A stretch of 64,000 bases of DNA from an uncultured Roseovarius sp. (GTDB taxonomy: Bacteria > Pseudomonadota > Alphaproteobacteria > Rhodobacterales > Rhodobacteraceae): the NCBI GenBank assembly GCA_947503145.1, contig CANNCP010000002.1, positions 340,367 to 404,366 of the forward strand. The letters run 5' to 3'. The number at the start of each line of letters is the position of its first letter. Position 1 is the stretch's first letter. Under the pieces are notes generated by a model. It was not told where the DNA came from and searched no databases. It saw nothing but the letters and a program-made list of their open reading frames with translations. Of this stretch, positions 1 through 11,852 are shown piece after piece. The translations under genes were made by a program, and so were the position numbers.

Positions 1-1293
1 GGGATCGTGCTGACCATCGGGATGGCGGTGGATGCCAACGTGCTGGTGTTCGAGCGTATCCGCGAAGAGATGAAGACCGCCAAGGGGCCGGCCCGCGCGA
101 TCGAGCTAGGCTATGAAAAGGCGCTCAGCGCCATCACCGATGCCAATATCACCACCTTCCTCACCGCGATCATTCTCTTTGCGATGGGGTCCGGCCCGGT
201 GCGCGGCTTTGCCATCACGCTGGGCCTGGGCATCCTGACCTCGGTCTTTACCGCCATCTTCATCACCCGGCTGATCGTGGTGATGTGGTTTGCCCGCAAA
301 CGCCCGAAAACCGTGCTTCAGGGTCGCGCCCTGCGGCTGGTGCCCGAAGAGACGAAGTGGGACTTCTTTCGCCGGTGGAAGATGTCGCTGGGCCTGTCGG
401 CTGTCCTGATCGTGGCCGCTGCCGGCTCGTTCGGAATGCAGGGCCTCAATTTCGGAATCGACTTCAAGGGCGGCACGACGATTCGCACCCAGAGCGCGCA
501 ACCTGTCGATATCGGCCAGTACCGTGATGCGATCACGCCGTTGGGGCTGGGGGATGTGACGATCACCGAAGTGTTCGATCCCACCTTTGCCGACGATGAA
601 AACGTGGCCATGATTCGCATTCAGGCACAGGACGATCAGGAGGCGGTCACGCCCGAGGTAATCGCCCAGGTCGAAGCGGCGTTACAGGGCGCGGTGGATC
701 AAATCAAGTTCACCTCGGTTGAAAGCGTCGGGCCGAAAGTATCGGGCGAGTTGATCACCACGGCGGCCATCGCGGTCATTCTGGCGATCGGCGCAGTGCT
801 GGTCTATATCTGGCTGCGCTTTGAATGGCAGTTCGCGGTGGGGGCTGTGATTGCGCTTGTGCATGACGTGATACTGACGATCGGTGTCTTTTCAGAGGTG
901 CAGATCCAGTTTGATCTGACGACAATCGCGGCGCTGCTGACCATCGTGGGGTATTCGCTGAACGATACGGTGGTGATATTCGACCGGGTGCGCGAGAACC
1001 TGCGAAAATACAAGAAACTGCCGCTGAGCGAGGTGCTGAACCTGTCGATCAACGAGACGCTGAGCCGGACGGTGATGACCTCGGTGACCACGCTGCTGGC
1101 ACTGGCTGCCCTCTATATTCTGGGCGGGGATGTGATCCGCGGCTTTGTCTTTGCGATGATCTGGGGCGTGCTCGTGGGGACCTACAGTTCGGTCTTCGTG
1201 GCCTCTACGGTCCTGCTATGGCTGGGGGTCAAGCGCGACTGGTCCAAACCGGACGCCACCACCGGGAACCAGTTCTCCAACGTGGATGCCTGA
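1..1293 (+). CDS. secDF: Protein translocase SecDF, fused subunit, 3' part
   Basis: SecDF is the proton-driven inner-membrane accessory of the SecYEG channel and helps pull secreted proteins out on the periplasmic side. The frame is open from base 1, so the 5' part lies outside the window. The first ~100 residues are the C-terminal SecD membrane domain ([17 protein letters not shown]). They run without a stop into a SecF half with the periplasmic motif [12 protein letters not shown] (about residues 150-161) and the later transmembrane motif [12 protein letters not shown]. SecD and SecF are therefore one polypeptide here. The stop overlaps the start of the next gene by 8 bp, which suggests a shared transcript. 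Confidence 0.93.
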   Translation, partial: GIVLTIGMAVDANVLVFERIREEMKTAKGPARAIELGYEKALSAITDANITTFLTAIILFAMGSGPVRGFAITLGLGILTSVFTAIFITRLIVVMWFARKRPKTVLQGRALRLVPEETKWDFFRRWKMSLGLSAVLIVAAAGSFGMQGLNFGIDFKGGTTIRTQSAQPVDIGQYRDAITPLGLGDVTITEVFDPTFADDENVAMIRIQAQDDQEAVTPEVIAQVEAALQGAVDQIKFTSVESVGPKVSGELITTAAIAVILAIGAVLVYIWLRFEWQFAVGAVIALVHDVILTIGVFSEVQIQFDLTTIAALLTIVGYSLNDTVVIFDRVRENLRKYKKLPLSEVLNLSINETLSRTVMTSVTTLLALAALYILGGDVIRGFVFAMIWGVLVGTYSSVFVASTVLLWLGVKRDWSKPDATTGNQFSNVDA

Positions 1294-2038
1294 CGCACTG
1301 ATCGCCGCGCTGGATCTGCCGGGGTTCTGGTGGTTGGCGGCGACGATTGCAGCGGCAGGAGTCGTCCGCGGGTTCACCGGGTTCGGTACAGGGCTGATCT
1401 TTGTCCCTGTTGCAGGCCTTTTCCTGCCGCCGGCACAAGTGGTGGTGGTCATCACGCTGACCGGGATCGCCAGCACGGCTGCCCTGCTGCCGCGCGCCTG
1501 GGGACAGGCTGACCGGCGCGAGGTCGGCCTGTTGTTACTTGCGGCATTGCCGATGGTGCCGCTGGGCCTGATCATCCTGGACCATCTCGATCCGATGATG
1601 GTGCACTGGATCGTGTCAATCGTCGCGGGCGGTACGTTGATCTCGCTTGTCTCGGGTTGGCGGTTTTCGGGCAGGGTCGCCCTGCCAGGCCTGCTGGCCA
1701 TCGGTGCGGTGGCGGGTGTCATCGGCGGGATGACCGGACTGACCGGACCGGCGGTGATCCTCTTCTACCTCGCCGGACGAGCCGTAGCACAGTCGGTGCG
1801 GGCCAACATGATCGTCTTTCTGGCGGCACTTGATGTGGTCATCATCGTCAACCTGCTGTTGCGTGGATTTGCGGACTGGCAGGTGGTCTGGCTGGCCGGG
1901 TTGCTGGCGATACCCTATTTCATCACCGTAATGATCGGGCAGGCCTTGTTTGATCCGGCGCGCGAGCGGCTTTATCGTTATGCTGCCTTTACGGTGATCG
2001 GACTGGCGGTGGCCAGCGGCATCCCGATCTGGGGCTAA
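1286..2038 (+). CDS. TSUP-family (TauE/SafE) membrane permease
   Basis: A 250-residue, strongly hydrophobic protein with about eight membrane spans in two similar halves. The glycine-rich segments [13 protein letters not shown] near residue 30 and [17 protein letters not shown] near 150 are typical of the TauE/SafE family. Members export or import sulfite, sulfoacetate or other organosulfur anions. The substrate cannot be read from the sequence. The ATG lies inside secDF, so it is probably co-transcribed with it. Its place between secDF and ccmA does not by itself imply a role in cytochrome c maturation. Confidence 0.85.
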   Translation: MPDALIAALDLPGFWWLAATIAAAGVVRGFTGFGTGLIFVPVAGLFLPPAQVVVVITLTGIASTAALLPRAWGQADRREVGLLLLAALPMVPLGLIILDHLDPMMVHWIVSIVAGGTLISLVSGWRFSGRVALPGLLAIGAVAGVIGGMTGLTGPAVILFYLAGRAVAQSVRANMIVFLAALDVVIIVNLLLRGFADWQVVWLAGLLAIPYFITVMIGQALFDPARERLYRYAAFTVIGLAVASGIPIWG

Positions 2039-2104
2039 AGCGCTTCGACATGTTGTTGATGAACGACTATATGCCAAGGCGCCCAGGACGGCGCAGCGTT
2101 GCGC

Positions 2105-2146
2105 GCGTTTCGAATTCAGGTTGTGATTCGATGTAATCCGAAACGC
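2105..2146. repeat. Inverted repeat in the TSUP/Mth938 spacer
   Basis: Perfect 8-bp arms, GCGTTTCG at 2105-2112 and CGAAACGC at 2139-2146, enclose 26 bp that contain a second small inverted repeat (GATT/AATC). It sits in a 122-bp gap. It could be a transcript hairpin or a short dispersed palindrome. No T-run follows, so it is not a standard terminator. Confidence 0.45.
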
Positions 2147-2160
2147 TACAGGAGAGCGAA

Positions 2161-2514
2161 ATGCAGATGCACGAGATTTCATTCAGCCACGCCACCCCGA
2201 TCGATGGCTATGGGCCGGGGTTTTTCCGGGTGGGCGGCACAGTATTTCAGGGCCCTATTTGCGTCACGGAAACCGGCGTCCGCAGTTGGGGCGGACTGGA
2301 CGACACACAGCCGCTGCTGGATTTATTGGGCGAGGTCGATGTGATCTTTCTCGGGACGGGGACCGAGATCGCACATATCTCGGCCACCCTGCGCAGTACA
2401 CTGGAAGAGGCGGGCATCGGCGTCGAGACGATGAATTCACCCGCTGCCTGCCGGACGTTCAATGTGCTATTATCTGAAGGGCGCCGCGTGGCGGTCGCGC
2501 TGCTGCCGGTCTGA
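2161..2514 (+). CDS. Mth938-like domain protein
   Basis: A 117-residue soluble protein of the Mth938 / NDUFAF3-like family (formerly DUF498). Visible features are a conserved N-terminal strand with F-S-H-A-x-P-I-D-G-Y-G-P-G-F-F-R, a central G-T-G-T-E segment near residue 65, and M-N-S-P-A-A-C-R-T-F-N-V-L near 98-110. The mitochondrial relative helps assemble complex I. The bacterial function is not settled. A strong Shine-Dalgarno (AGGAGAG) supports the ATG. The gene often lies beside secDF and ccmA in Rhodobacteraceae, as here. Confidence 0.85.
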   Translation: MQMHEISFSHATPIDGYGPGFFRVGGTVFQGPICVTETGVRSWGGLDDTQPLLDLLGEVDVIFLGTGTEIAHISATLRSTLEEAGIGVETMNSPAACRTFNVLLSEGRRVAVALLPV

Positions 2515-2552
2515 ACCTACCGTCGCCACCACCTATGGAATAAACCTGTCAC

Positions 2553-3170
2553 ATGACACTCAGTGTTCACGATCTGACCATCGCCCGTGGGGGCATCGCT
2601 GTTCTGGAGAACGTCAGCTTTGACCTCAATGCAGGCGAAGCCCTGGTCCTGCGCGGGCCGAACGCAGTGGGCAAGACGACGCTCTTGCGCACCATCGCGG
2701 GGCTACAGCCGCCGGTGCGCGGGCGGATCGTTACAGACCCCGAAACGCTCGTTTATGCTGGCCACGCGGACGGGATCAAGCCGACACTGAGCGTGGCGGA
2801 GAACCTGATTTTCTGGGCGCAGATATTTGGCCGCAGAAGCATCTCTCATGCGCTGGCGGCCTATGATCTGAGCGCTCTTGCAGACCGTCCGGCGGGCGCG
2901 CTCTCTGCGGGGCAGAAACGGCGACTGGGACTGGCACGGCTGCTGGTCACGGGGCGGCGGGTCTGGCTGCTGGATGAACCGACGGTATCGCTCGACATGC
3001 ACGCGATGGCACTCTTTGCCGGCGTGGTGCGCGATCACCTCGTGGCCGGAGGAGCGGCCCTCATCGCCACCCATATTGATCTGGGGCTTGATGAGGCGGA
3101 GGTGCTGGACGTAACCCGGTTTCGTGCCAAGCACGGGGCGCTCGCCGATTTTGACGGGGCCTTCCTGTGA
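2553..3170 (+). CDS. ccmA: Haem exporter ATP-binding protein CcmA
   Basis: ATPase subunit of the CcmABCD complex of system I cytochrome c maturation. ATP hydrolysis by CcmAB releases holo-CcmE so that haem can be delivered to apocytochromes in the periplasm. The 205-residue protein has Walker [10 protein letters not shown] (about residues 35-43), the ABC signature LSAGQKRR (about 119) and Walker B VWLLDEP (about 138). Short single-domain length is normal for CcmA. It overlaps ccmB by 4 bp and heads the operon ccmABCDG. Confidence 0.95.
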   Translation: MTLSVHDLTIARGGIAVLENVSFDLNAGEALVLRGPNAVGKTTLLRTIAGLQPPVRGRIVTDPETLVYAGHADGIKPTLSVAENLIFWAQIFGRRSISHALAAYDLSALADRPAGALSAGQKRRLGLARLLVTGRRVWLLDEPTVSLDMHAMALFAGVVRDHLVAGGAALIATHIDLGLDEAEVLDVTRFRAKHGALADFDGAFL

Positions 3171-3823
3171 TCGCGCTGCTGATACGCGATCTGAGGCTCG
3201 GCATGCGGGCCGGGGGCGGCTTTGGCCTTGGGCTCGCATTTTTCCTGATTGTCGTGACATTGGTGCCGTTCGGCGTCGGCCCGCGTCCGGACCTGCATGC
3301 CAGCATCGCGCCGGGCATCCTGTGGCTGGGCGCGCTACTGGCGTGCTTGCTGTCGCTCGACCGCATTTTCGCGCTCGACTGGGAGGACGGATCGCTGGAC
3401 CTGCTGGCGACCGCGCCGCTGCCGATGGAAGGGCTGGTGAGCGTCAAGGCGCTGGCACATTGGCTGACCACCGGGCTGCCGCTGGTGTTGGCCGCACCTG
3501 TGCTGGGGGTGTTGCTGAACCTGCCCGCATCGGGGTATATGCCGCTCACTTTGTCGTTACTGCTGGGCACTCCCGCGCTTAGCGTGATCGGCACGTTCGG
3601 GGCGGCGCTGACCGTGGGGATCAAACGCGGCGGCCTGCTGCTGAGCCTGCTGGTACTGCCGCTCTACGTACCGGTGGTGATCTTTGGCGCCGAGGTGGCG
3701 CGGCGCGGGGCGGAAGGGTTGGAATTTATCACACCGCTGGCAATGCTGGCCGGGATCACTTGCGGCACAATCGCGCTCTTGCCCTTCGCTTCCGCTGCGG
3801 TACTAAGGGTCAATCTGCGCTGA
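3167..3823 (+). CDS. ccmB: Haem exporter permease CcmB
   Basis: Membrane subunit of the CcmAB ABC unit in cytochrome c maturation. The 218-residue protein has about six hydrophobic segments and the family-typical stretch [16 protein letters not shown] near residues 65-80. The ATG overlaps the ccmA stop (4 bp), so the two are translationally coupled. Length matches the family (about 220 residues). Confidence 0.94.
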   Translation: MIALLIRDLRLGMRAGGGFGLGLAFFLIVVTLVPFGVGPRPDLHASIAPGILWLGALLACLLSLDRIFALDWEDGSLDLLATAPLPMEGLVSVKALAHWLTTGLPLVLAAPVLGVLLNLPASGYMPLTLSLLLGTPALSVIGTFGAALTVGIKRGGLLLSLLVLPLYVPVVIFGAEVARRGAEGLEFITPLAMLAGITCGTIALLPFASAAVLRVNLR

Positions 3824-3849
3824 GACACAAGAAAGGAACGAACCGGGCC

Positions 3850-4581
3850 ATGCGTTCGCTCTGGGAATATGCCAATCCAAGGAAGTTTATCGAGACGTCC
3901 GACCGGCTGCTGCCGTGGCTCACGGGGCTGGCGCTGATCGCGCTGACGCTGGGGCTGGTCTGGGGCTTCTGGTTCACGCCCGAGGAGGCGCGGCAGGGTG
4001 CCAGCGTCAAGATCATCTTTCTGCACGTGCCGGCCGCGCTGATGGCGATCAACGCCTGGCTGATGATGCTGGTCACCTCGCTGATCTGGATCGTGCGGCG
4101 CCACCATGTCAGCGTATTGGCGGCGCGTGCGGCGGCTCCGGTGGGGGCGGTGATGACGATGATCGCGCTGGCGACCGGCGCACTCTGGGGGCAGCCGATC
4201 TGGGGCACCTGGTGGGTCTGGGACCCGCGCCTGACGTCGTTTCTGATCCTGTTCCTGTTTTACCTCGGGTATATCGCGCTCTGGGCGGCGATCGAGGACG
4301 ATGATACCGCGGCGGACCTGACCAGCGTGCTGTGTCTCGTGGGGTCGGTCTTTGCGGTGCTTAGCCGTTACGCGGTGAATTTCTGGAACCAGGGGCTGCA
4401 TCAGCCTGCGTCGCTCAGCCTCGACAAGAAAGAAAACGTGGCGGATGCGTTCTATCATCCGCTGCTGCTGAGCATCGCGGGGTTTGTGCTGTTGTTCGTG
4501 GCGCTGGTGTTGCTGCGGACCCAGACCGAGATCCGCGCGCGGCGGATGCGCGCATTGCTGGCGCGGGAGCGGATGGGATGA
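3850..4581 (+). CDS. ccmC: Haem exporter/lyase protein CcmC
   Basis: CcmC binds haem in the outer leaflet and presents it to CcmE. The 243-residue form starting at ATG 3850 is preferred because the segment further upstream in frame lies in the end of ccmB, and a GAAAGGAA-like ribosome site stands about 15-20 nt before this ATG. The tryptophan-rich haem-handling motif WGTWWVWDPRLTS is at about residues 117-129. The conserved histidines of the flanking loops are in FLHVPAA (near 58) and NQGLHQPAS (near 182). Six membrane segments are evident. The stop overlaps ccmD. Confidence 0.95.
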   Translation: MRSLWEYANPRKFIETSDRLLPWLTGLALIALTLGLVWGFWFTPEEARQGASVKIIFLHVPAALMAINAWLMMLVTSLIWIVRRHHVSVLAARAAAPVGAVMTMIALATGALWGQPIWGTWWVWDPRLTSFLILFLFYLGYIALWAAIEDDDTAADLTSVLCLVGSVFAVLSRYAVNFWNQGLHQPASLSLDKKENVADAFYHPLLLSIAGFVLLFVALVLLRTQTEIRARRMRALLARERMG

Positions 4582-4736
4582 TGCCGGAATTGGGAAAATA
4601 CGCGGTGGCGGTGATGGGTTCTTATGTCGTCTCCATCGGGCTGCTGGCGGTGTTGGCATGGCTGAGCATCGGCCGCGCACGCCGCCTCAAGGCGCAACTG
4701 CGCGATGTCGAAAAGCGGATACGCGGCAATGGCTAG
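4578..4736 (+). CDS. ccmD: Haem exporter protein CcmD
   Basis: A 52-residue single-pass membrane protein beginning MMPELGKYAVAVMGSY, followed by one hydrophobic span and a basic, coiled C-terminus (RARRLKAQLRDVEKRI). This layout is typical of CcmD, which stabilises the CcmC-CcmE-haem complex. The ATG at 4578 overlaps the ccmC stop as ATGA; a second ATG follows at once (4581). The 3' end overlaps the start of ccmG. The gene is recognised mainly from position and topology. Confidence 0.88.
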   Translation: MMPELGKYAVAVMGSYVVSIGLLAVLAWLSIGRARRLKAQLRDVEKRIRGNG

Positions 4737-5268
4737 GCTCTCTCCCCTGATGATCGCGCCGCCACTGATCTTTGCCGGCCTTGCGGCGCTCTTTTTCGTC
4801 GGCATGCAGCGCGGCGATCCCGACGCGCTGCCTTCCGTCTTTATCAATAAGCCCGCACCGGGGGTGCCCACCGCAGCACTCGACGGGCGCGCGGAACTGA
4901 CCGATGACATGCTGCGTAGCGGCGAGGTCACGGTGGTCAATTTCTGGGCCAGCTGGTGCCCACCCTGCCGCGCCGAACACCCGAACCTGCATGCCCTGAC
5001 CAAAGAGGGCGTGCGTGTCGCGGGGATCAATTTCAAGGACAAGACGGAACAGGCCAACAGCTATCTCGACAGTTCGGGCGATCCGTTCATCGCGATTGGA
5101 TATGACCCGCAAGGCCGCGCCGCGATCAACTGGGGCGTGACCGCCCCGCCAGAGACATTCATCGTGAGCGGCGATGGCACGGTCCTGTTCAAGTTCATCG
5201 GCCCGCTGGTGGGCAGTGACTATGAGCAGAGATTTCGCCCCGAGCTGGAAAAGGCGCTGGGGCGCTGA
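4729..5268 (+). CDS. ccmG: Cytochrome c maturation thiol oxidoreductase CcmG (DsbE)
   Basis: Membrane-anchored thioredoxin that reduces apocytochrome c cysteines before haem ligation. The start at 4729 overlaps ccmD by 8 bp and gives 179 residues: an N-terminal signal-anchor (about residues 5-25), then a thioredoxin fold with WASWCPPCRAEH (about 73-84). The cis-proline motif G-V-T-A-P-P-E-T-F is near 140-148. An in-frame ATG at 4705 lies inside ccmD and is less likely. This is the last gene of the ccm operon; ccmE, ccmF and ccmH are not in this window. Confidence 0.95.
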   Translation: MARLSPLMIAPPLIFAGLAALFFVGMQRGDPDALPSVFINKPAPGVPTAALDGRAELTDDMLRSGEVTVVNFWASWCPPCRAEHPNLHALTKEGVRVAGINFKDKTEQANSYLDSSGDPFIAIGYDPQGRAAINWGVTAPPETFIVSGDGTVLFKFIGPLVGSDYEQRFRPELEKALGR

Positions 5269-5381
5269 CGGTAGATTTGCTCTGGGTCGCCTGAAACCAG
5301 TGACCTACCCACGGTTTGCGAGCCTCTCCGTGATAATATTCGATCATCGGGCACAATCACCCACATCCCGCTTCAGGACGG

Positions 5382-6356
5382 TCAGGAGGCCGCTTCCGGT
5401 ACAGTCTGCACTGCGATCAGCGGCAGATCCGAGCGCCGCACGCGCTCGCGGAACTGCCGCAGGCGCCTGCTACCCTGAGCGATCAGTCTGGCCGGTGCAT
5501 AGGCTGCCGCTGTGCCGTCACGGCCCGGCTGGCCTGCGAGGATGGCAGCCACCTCGTTGCGCGCGTCCTCGGGCAGCAGGGCCAGTGCCTGCGCATGGGG
5601 CAGCAGGCTCTCTGACGGGGCACCTTCGGCAAAGACGATATGATGAGCATCCAACAGAAGGTGAAAATACGTCACCGCGCCCAGCGTGCGGTCGAGGCTG
5701 ATTCCACTCAGCCCGACCAGTTTTATCGCGGGGACCAGAGCCTCCTCACTGCCAAAGGTCTGCTTGGCCACGGGCCCAGAGACCAGCATCCGGTGCTGAC
5801 GTGATACCAGCAGATCGCGCTGCGGCATGCCAGGACCCAGCGCGCCCGCGGCGATGCGGATCGGGCGCAACTTGGCATTGGCGCGCAGTGTGGTGCCGTC
5901 CACATCCTGTCGGCCAATCCAGCGCAGCGGCAACAAGCCACCATCCAACGTGCGGATACGGTCGTCCGCGCGCAGGCTCTCGACAGGGCGTGGACCCTGT
6001 GCTGTGTCGATCCGAGTGCCCGCGGCAAAACAGACCGCGCCTGTGATCGTGATGGTGATATCCTGGGTATCGAAACCGCCATCAGCATCGAGCATGCGTA
6101 CCGTAAAGGTATCCGTGAGCGTATCGTTGGGATCCAGCGCATCGACCACCGGATGGCTGTCATCCAGATCATAGCTCCACGTGCCGGTCGCAGGGTTGAT
6201 GGTAGCGGACCCATAGCTGGCGGCACCGGTGATCGACCAGGTATCGTCGTTGTTGCCGGTCCCCCAGCCGACATCGTCGAGATCTCCCGTGATCACGATC
6301 CCGGAATTTTCGGCGACCGCGCCGGTCGTTTGTCCACCAATAGTGGGGGTGCCCAT
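5382..6356 (-). CDS. VCBS-repeat / Hint-domain protein
   Basis: A 324-residue protein with two parts. Residues ~15-105 form one VCBS-type repeat (DDVGWGTGNNDDTWSITG, then WSYDLDDSHPVVDALDPNDT), a beta-rich module of large secreted proteins. Residues ~110-300 are a Hint domain beginning VCFAAGTRIDTAQGPRPVESL, with a later LVSRQHRMLV and a YFHLLLDAHHIVFAEG block. Such Hint domains resemble hedgehog/intein autoprocessing modules and are very common in Rhodobacteraceae secreted proteins. There is no classical signal peptide, as in type I secreted proteins. It starts 3 nt after the stop of the HlyC-like gene, so the two form an operon. Confidence 0.85.
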   Translation of the reverse strand: MGTPTIGGQTTGAVAENSGIVITGDLDDVGWGTGNNDDTWSITGAASYGSATINPATGTWSYDLDDSHPVVDALDPNDTLTDTFTVRMLDADGGFDTQDITITITGAVCFAAGTRIDTAQGPRPVESLRADDRIRTLDGGLLPLRWIGRQDVDGTTLRANAKLRPIRIAAGALGPGMPQRDLLVSRQHRMLVSGPVAKQTFGSEEALVPAIKLVGLSGISLDRTLGAVTYFHLLLDAHHIVFAEGAPSESLLPHAQALALLPEDARNEVAAILAGQPGRDGTAAAYAPARLIAQGSRRLRQFRERVRRSDLPLIAVQTVPEAAS

Positions 6357-6359
6357 GAC

Positions 6360-6965
6360 TCAGCCCTCGTCCAGATGGCGGGCGAACTGGCCGACGCCGA
6401 AGGACCGCACGGTGATCGGCTGATCAGCTTCGGGGCGCGCCCATTCAATGATGCGATAGCGCGTGCCCTTGGCGTTGTGCCACAGGGTGCGCAGGCGGGT
6501 TTCGGTCTGATCGGCGGCCAGCACTCTGAGGATATCGCGCGCGTGTCCGAAGGGGGCAACAAAATCGATCACCCATTTCGACGGTCCGCTGTTCCAGTGG
6601 CGCGGCAGGAGTGGCTCGTGTCGGAGCGCAAGGCGCCGCTCGGCCCCGTCCGACAGCCCGGCCCATGTGATGAAACCGCGCACAAAGCCACGTGAGCGAA
6701 AGATGCGGTATTGCCCCAGCCGCAGCGCCGCCTCCAGATGTGCGGTTGCCTCGGGCAAGGTCATCGTTGCGTGGTATCGACTGAGGCTGAGAAGGTAGGT
6801 CATCGCGCCCAGATCGGCGAGCGCGGATTGCGGCAGATCGAACCAGTCGTCGGGAAAGGCTTCCGCAGGCTGATCCGGTCCGGGGCGAGTCTGATCAAGC
6901 GCCGCGAGATGTCGCATCGACGCCTTGATGAATGTGTCCTGTTCGGAGCCTGCTGTCTGTATCAT
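6360..6965 (-). CDS. HlyC-like toxin-activating lysine acyltransferase
   Basis: HlyC-family enzymes acylate internal lysines of RTX toxins using acyl-carrier protein. From the ATG at 6965 the protein has 201 residues. An N-terminal block A-M-T-Y-L-L-S-L-S-R-Y-H carries the histidine expected at the catalytic position. The strongest match to the family is at residues ~93-145: G-F-I-T-W-A-G-L-S, then W-N-S-G-P-S-K-W-V-I-D-F-V-A-P-F-G. The ATG at 6965 has a GAGAGAG ribosome site; an in-frame GTG at 6989 has none. The gene is directly followed by a VCBS/Hint protein, its likely substrate or partner. No RTX toxin gene is visible nearby. Confidence 0.8.
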   Translation of the reverse strand: MIQTAGSEQDTFIKASMRHLAALDQTRPGPDQPAEAFPDDWFDLPQSALADLGAMTYLLSLSRYHATMTLPEATAHLEAALRLGQYRIFRSRGFVRGFITWAGLSDGAERRLALRHEPLLPRHWNSGPSKWVIDFVAPFGHARDILRVLAADQTETRLRTLWHNAKGTRYRIIEWARPEADQPITVRSFGVGQFARHLDEG

Positions 6966-7161
6966 TGCTCTCTCGGCATACTGCCGCACACCCCTAGTGG
7001 CGACCGGCGCTAGCGCTGTCGCATCAGAGGAAGAGACTGAAGATGCCTGTCCATATGCTCGTTACTGGCACTGTTTTCGCGCCTTTCGCCCAGTTTAACC
7101 CAAATTCCCCAAAACGCAAAGGCCAAACCTGATATCGATGCGCGGCAGCCCACAAACGCAC

Positions 7162-7186
7162 AGCGCCCCGGACGAGCCGGGGTGCT
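7162..7186 (-). terminator. Hairpin downstream of acnA
   Basis: A 10-bp stem (AGCGCCCCGG / CCGGGGTGCT with one G-T pair) and 5-nt loop lie 25 nt beyond the acnA stop on the minus strand. A short T-containing tract follows. It is a probable intrinsic terminator, although the T-run is weak. Confidence 0.6.
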
Positions 7187-7210
7187 GGAAAATGTCGCAT
7201 GTGGCGTTGC

Positions 7211-9985
<2,775 letters not shown>

Positions 9986-10079
9986 TGGAGCGTCCTTTCG
10001 TCTGGCGTGGGAGCTGGCTTGGACAGGGTTTCACCCATTTGCATAAAGGCAGCAAGGGGTTTCGCCCATTTCCGGTATA

Positions 10080-10095
10080 CTATTGCACACAATAG
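10080..10095. promoter_or_regulatory. Palindrome in the acnA/DUF1223 divergent region
   Basis: CTATTG-CACA-CAATAG is a perfect 6-bp inverted repeat directly beside a TATACT (-10-like) hexamer at 10076-10081. It stands about 95 nt upstream of acnA and 110 nt upstream of the DUF1223 start. It may be an operator. The regulator is unknown. Confidence 0.35.
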
Positions 10096-10205
10096 ACACT
10101 GTCCAGCCCACCCTACGCAGGTATCGCGAAACATTGATTGGTTTTTCGGGGGCTGCGTTGCTAGACGGGGGAGGTGATACATCTACCCTTGCCCAAAGAG
10201 CCCGC

Positions 10206-10904
10206 ATGATACGTTTTCTGACTTACATGATCGTCATCCCGTTCCTATGGGGCGGCAGTCTAAGCGCCGCAGACCGGCCCGTACTGGTAGAACTCTACAC
10301 CTCACAGGGATGTTCATCCTGCCCGCCCGCGGACGAGTTGCTGCACAAGCTGGTGGCGCGCGACGACGTGATCGCGCTGGCGCTGCATGTGGATTACTGG
10401 GACTACATCGGGTGGAAGGACATCTTTGCCGATCCGGCCTATACCACACGCCAGCGCGGCTACGCCAAGGCCGGACACAGAAACATGGTCTACACGCCGC
10501 AGATGATCATCGGCGGCACCGATCACGTTGTCGGAAACCGGGCCAAGGATGTCGGCGCGCTGATTCGTCGTCACAGTGTGGCACCGGAACGCGTGGCACT
10601 GAGCGTAACCCGCAAGGGCGACCGTGTGCAGATCGAGGCGCAGGCGACTGCTGCCATCGGCACGCCGCTGATGGTGCAGATCGCGCGGTTCACCCCGCAG
10701 CGCACAGTGGCCATAAAACGTGGCGAGAACGCCGGGCGCACGCTGAGCTATGCCAATGTGGTGACGAGCCTGAAGGAATTGACGCGCTGGAACACGACCG
10801 CACCACTGAAGCTGACAACGCAGGTCAGCCCGGATCAGCCGGTGGTCGTGATCGTGCAGCGTCCGGGCTATGGCACGGTGGAGGCGGTGGCGCAGTTGCG
10901 GTGA
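10206..10904 (+). CDS. DUF1223 thioredoxin-like secreted protein
   Basis: The ATG at 10206 gives 232 residues with a clear signal peptide (hydrophobic residues 3-16, cleavage probably after SLSAA near 21). The mature part begins with a thioredoxin-like strand VLVELYTSQGCSSCPPADEL, where C-x-x-C is the candidate redox pair, followed by H-V-D-Y-W-D-Y-I-G-W and Y-T-P-Q-M-I-I-G-G. This is the DUF1223 family, of unknown function and probably periplasmic. Earlier in-frame starts would bury the signal peptide, so they are rejected. Confidence 0.82.
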   Translation: MIRFLTYMIVIPFLWGGSLSAADRPVLVELYTSQGCSSCPPADELLHKLVARDDVIALALHVDYWDYIGWKDIFADPAYTTRQRGYAKAGHRNMVYTPQMIIGGTDHVVGNRAKDVGALIRRHSVAPERVALSVTRKGDRVQIEAQATAAIGTPLMVQIARFTPQRTVAIKRGENAGRTLSYANVVTSLKELTRWNTTAPLKLTTQVSPDQPVVVIVQRPGYGTVEAVAQLR

Positions 10905-10910
10905 CGCCGT

Positions 10911-11852
10911 TCAATCGTCGCCCAGCATGGCCGCGATGCGCTCCGCGCCGCGGTCCGCCATGAGGCCGGTGCCATCCTTCCAACGGCGGTGAATCCAGAA
11001 CCATTGATCCATGTGGGCGCGGACCTGCGCCTCCAGCCGGTCGTTGAATTCCTGGGTCATGGTGACCGGATCGGAATGCGGAATCGGCGCCTCGACATGA
11101 ATGTCGAAATCCAGCCCGTTTTCGCGCCGGATGCCCCAGACCGGCACAAGGGGAGCGTCAAACTTGAGCGCCAGTTCGGCGGTGACGAGCGAGGTCAATG
11201 CCGGTGCGCCAAAGAAATTCAGCGGCACGCCCCAATGGGCATTGAGGTCGGTCAGGATCGCCAGCGTGCCGCCTGCGCGCAGGTGTCTGGTCATCTGTAT
11301 CATGCCACGCCTGCCCTGTTCGAACATCGGCTGGCTGAGGGCTGTCATGGCCTGCGAATAATGCACGTTGAAATAGCGGTTCTTGAGCGGCCGATAGAAG
11401 CCGCCCAGCTCGATCCCCTGCTCGACCATGGCAACCCGCGCGGCGTTGAAGCCGCCGAAATGGCCGGTCACAAAGATCAGCGGCCGCCCCTCGGCCTTGG
11501 CGGCACGCACGGCGTCCATGCCGGGGCCGCCCACGGGCGAATGGCGCGCGCGGGCTGTGAAGGCCCGCGTCGAATACATCTCGATCATGCCACGCCCTAT
11601 ATTGTCCGGGACGGCGCGCGTCAGGCGGCGCACCTCATCTGCGGGAAGGTCCGGACATACATGGGCCAGGTTTTCCCGAACGCGGCGCGAATAGCCTGCC
11701 AGCGGCGCCACGATCCGCGACGTGAGCCAACCCATCACCGGCACGCGCCAGCGGTAGGGCAAAAGACCCATGAGCCTGATCAGCCCGCGCAGGATCAGGT
11801 TGACGATGTATTCGCCCGCTCGGACATGAAATGAATCGCTCGGAGTGCTCAT
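10911..11852 (-). CDS. LpxL/HtrB-type lysophospholipid acyltransferase
   Basis: A 313-residue inner-membrane acyltransferase of the lipid A late-acyltransferase family, with a hydrophobic N-terminal anchor (IVNLILRGLIRLMGLLP). The active-site block reads LIFVTGHFGGFNAAR; the family signature is H-x4-D/E, but here the sixth position is Asn. Further family marks are G-G-F-Y-R-P-L-K-N near 160, D-L-N-A-H-W-G-V near 205 and W-F-W-I-H-R-R-W near 285. The likely role is transfer of a secondary acyl chain to lipid A, or acylation of another lipid. The Asn makes activity less certain. It converges with the DUF1223 gene. Confidence 0.82.
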   Translation of the reverse strand: MSTPSDSFHVRAGEYIVNLILRGLIRLMGLLPYRWRVPVMGWLTSRIVAPLAGYSRRVRENLAHVCPDLPADEVRRLTRAVPDNIGRGMIEMYSTRAFTARARHSPVGGPGMDAVRAAKAEGRPLIFVTGHFGGFNAARVAMVEQGIELGGFYRPLKNRYFNVHYSQAMTALSQPMFEQGRRGMIQMTRHLRAGGTLAILTDLNAHWGVPLNFFGAPALTSLVTAELALKFDAPLVPVWGIRRENGLDFDIHVEAPIPHSDPVTMTQEFNDRLEAQVRAHMDQWFWIHRRWKDGTGLMADRGAERIAAMLGDD

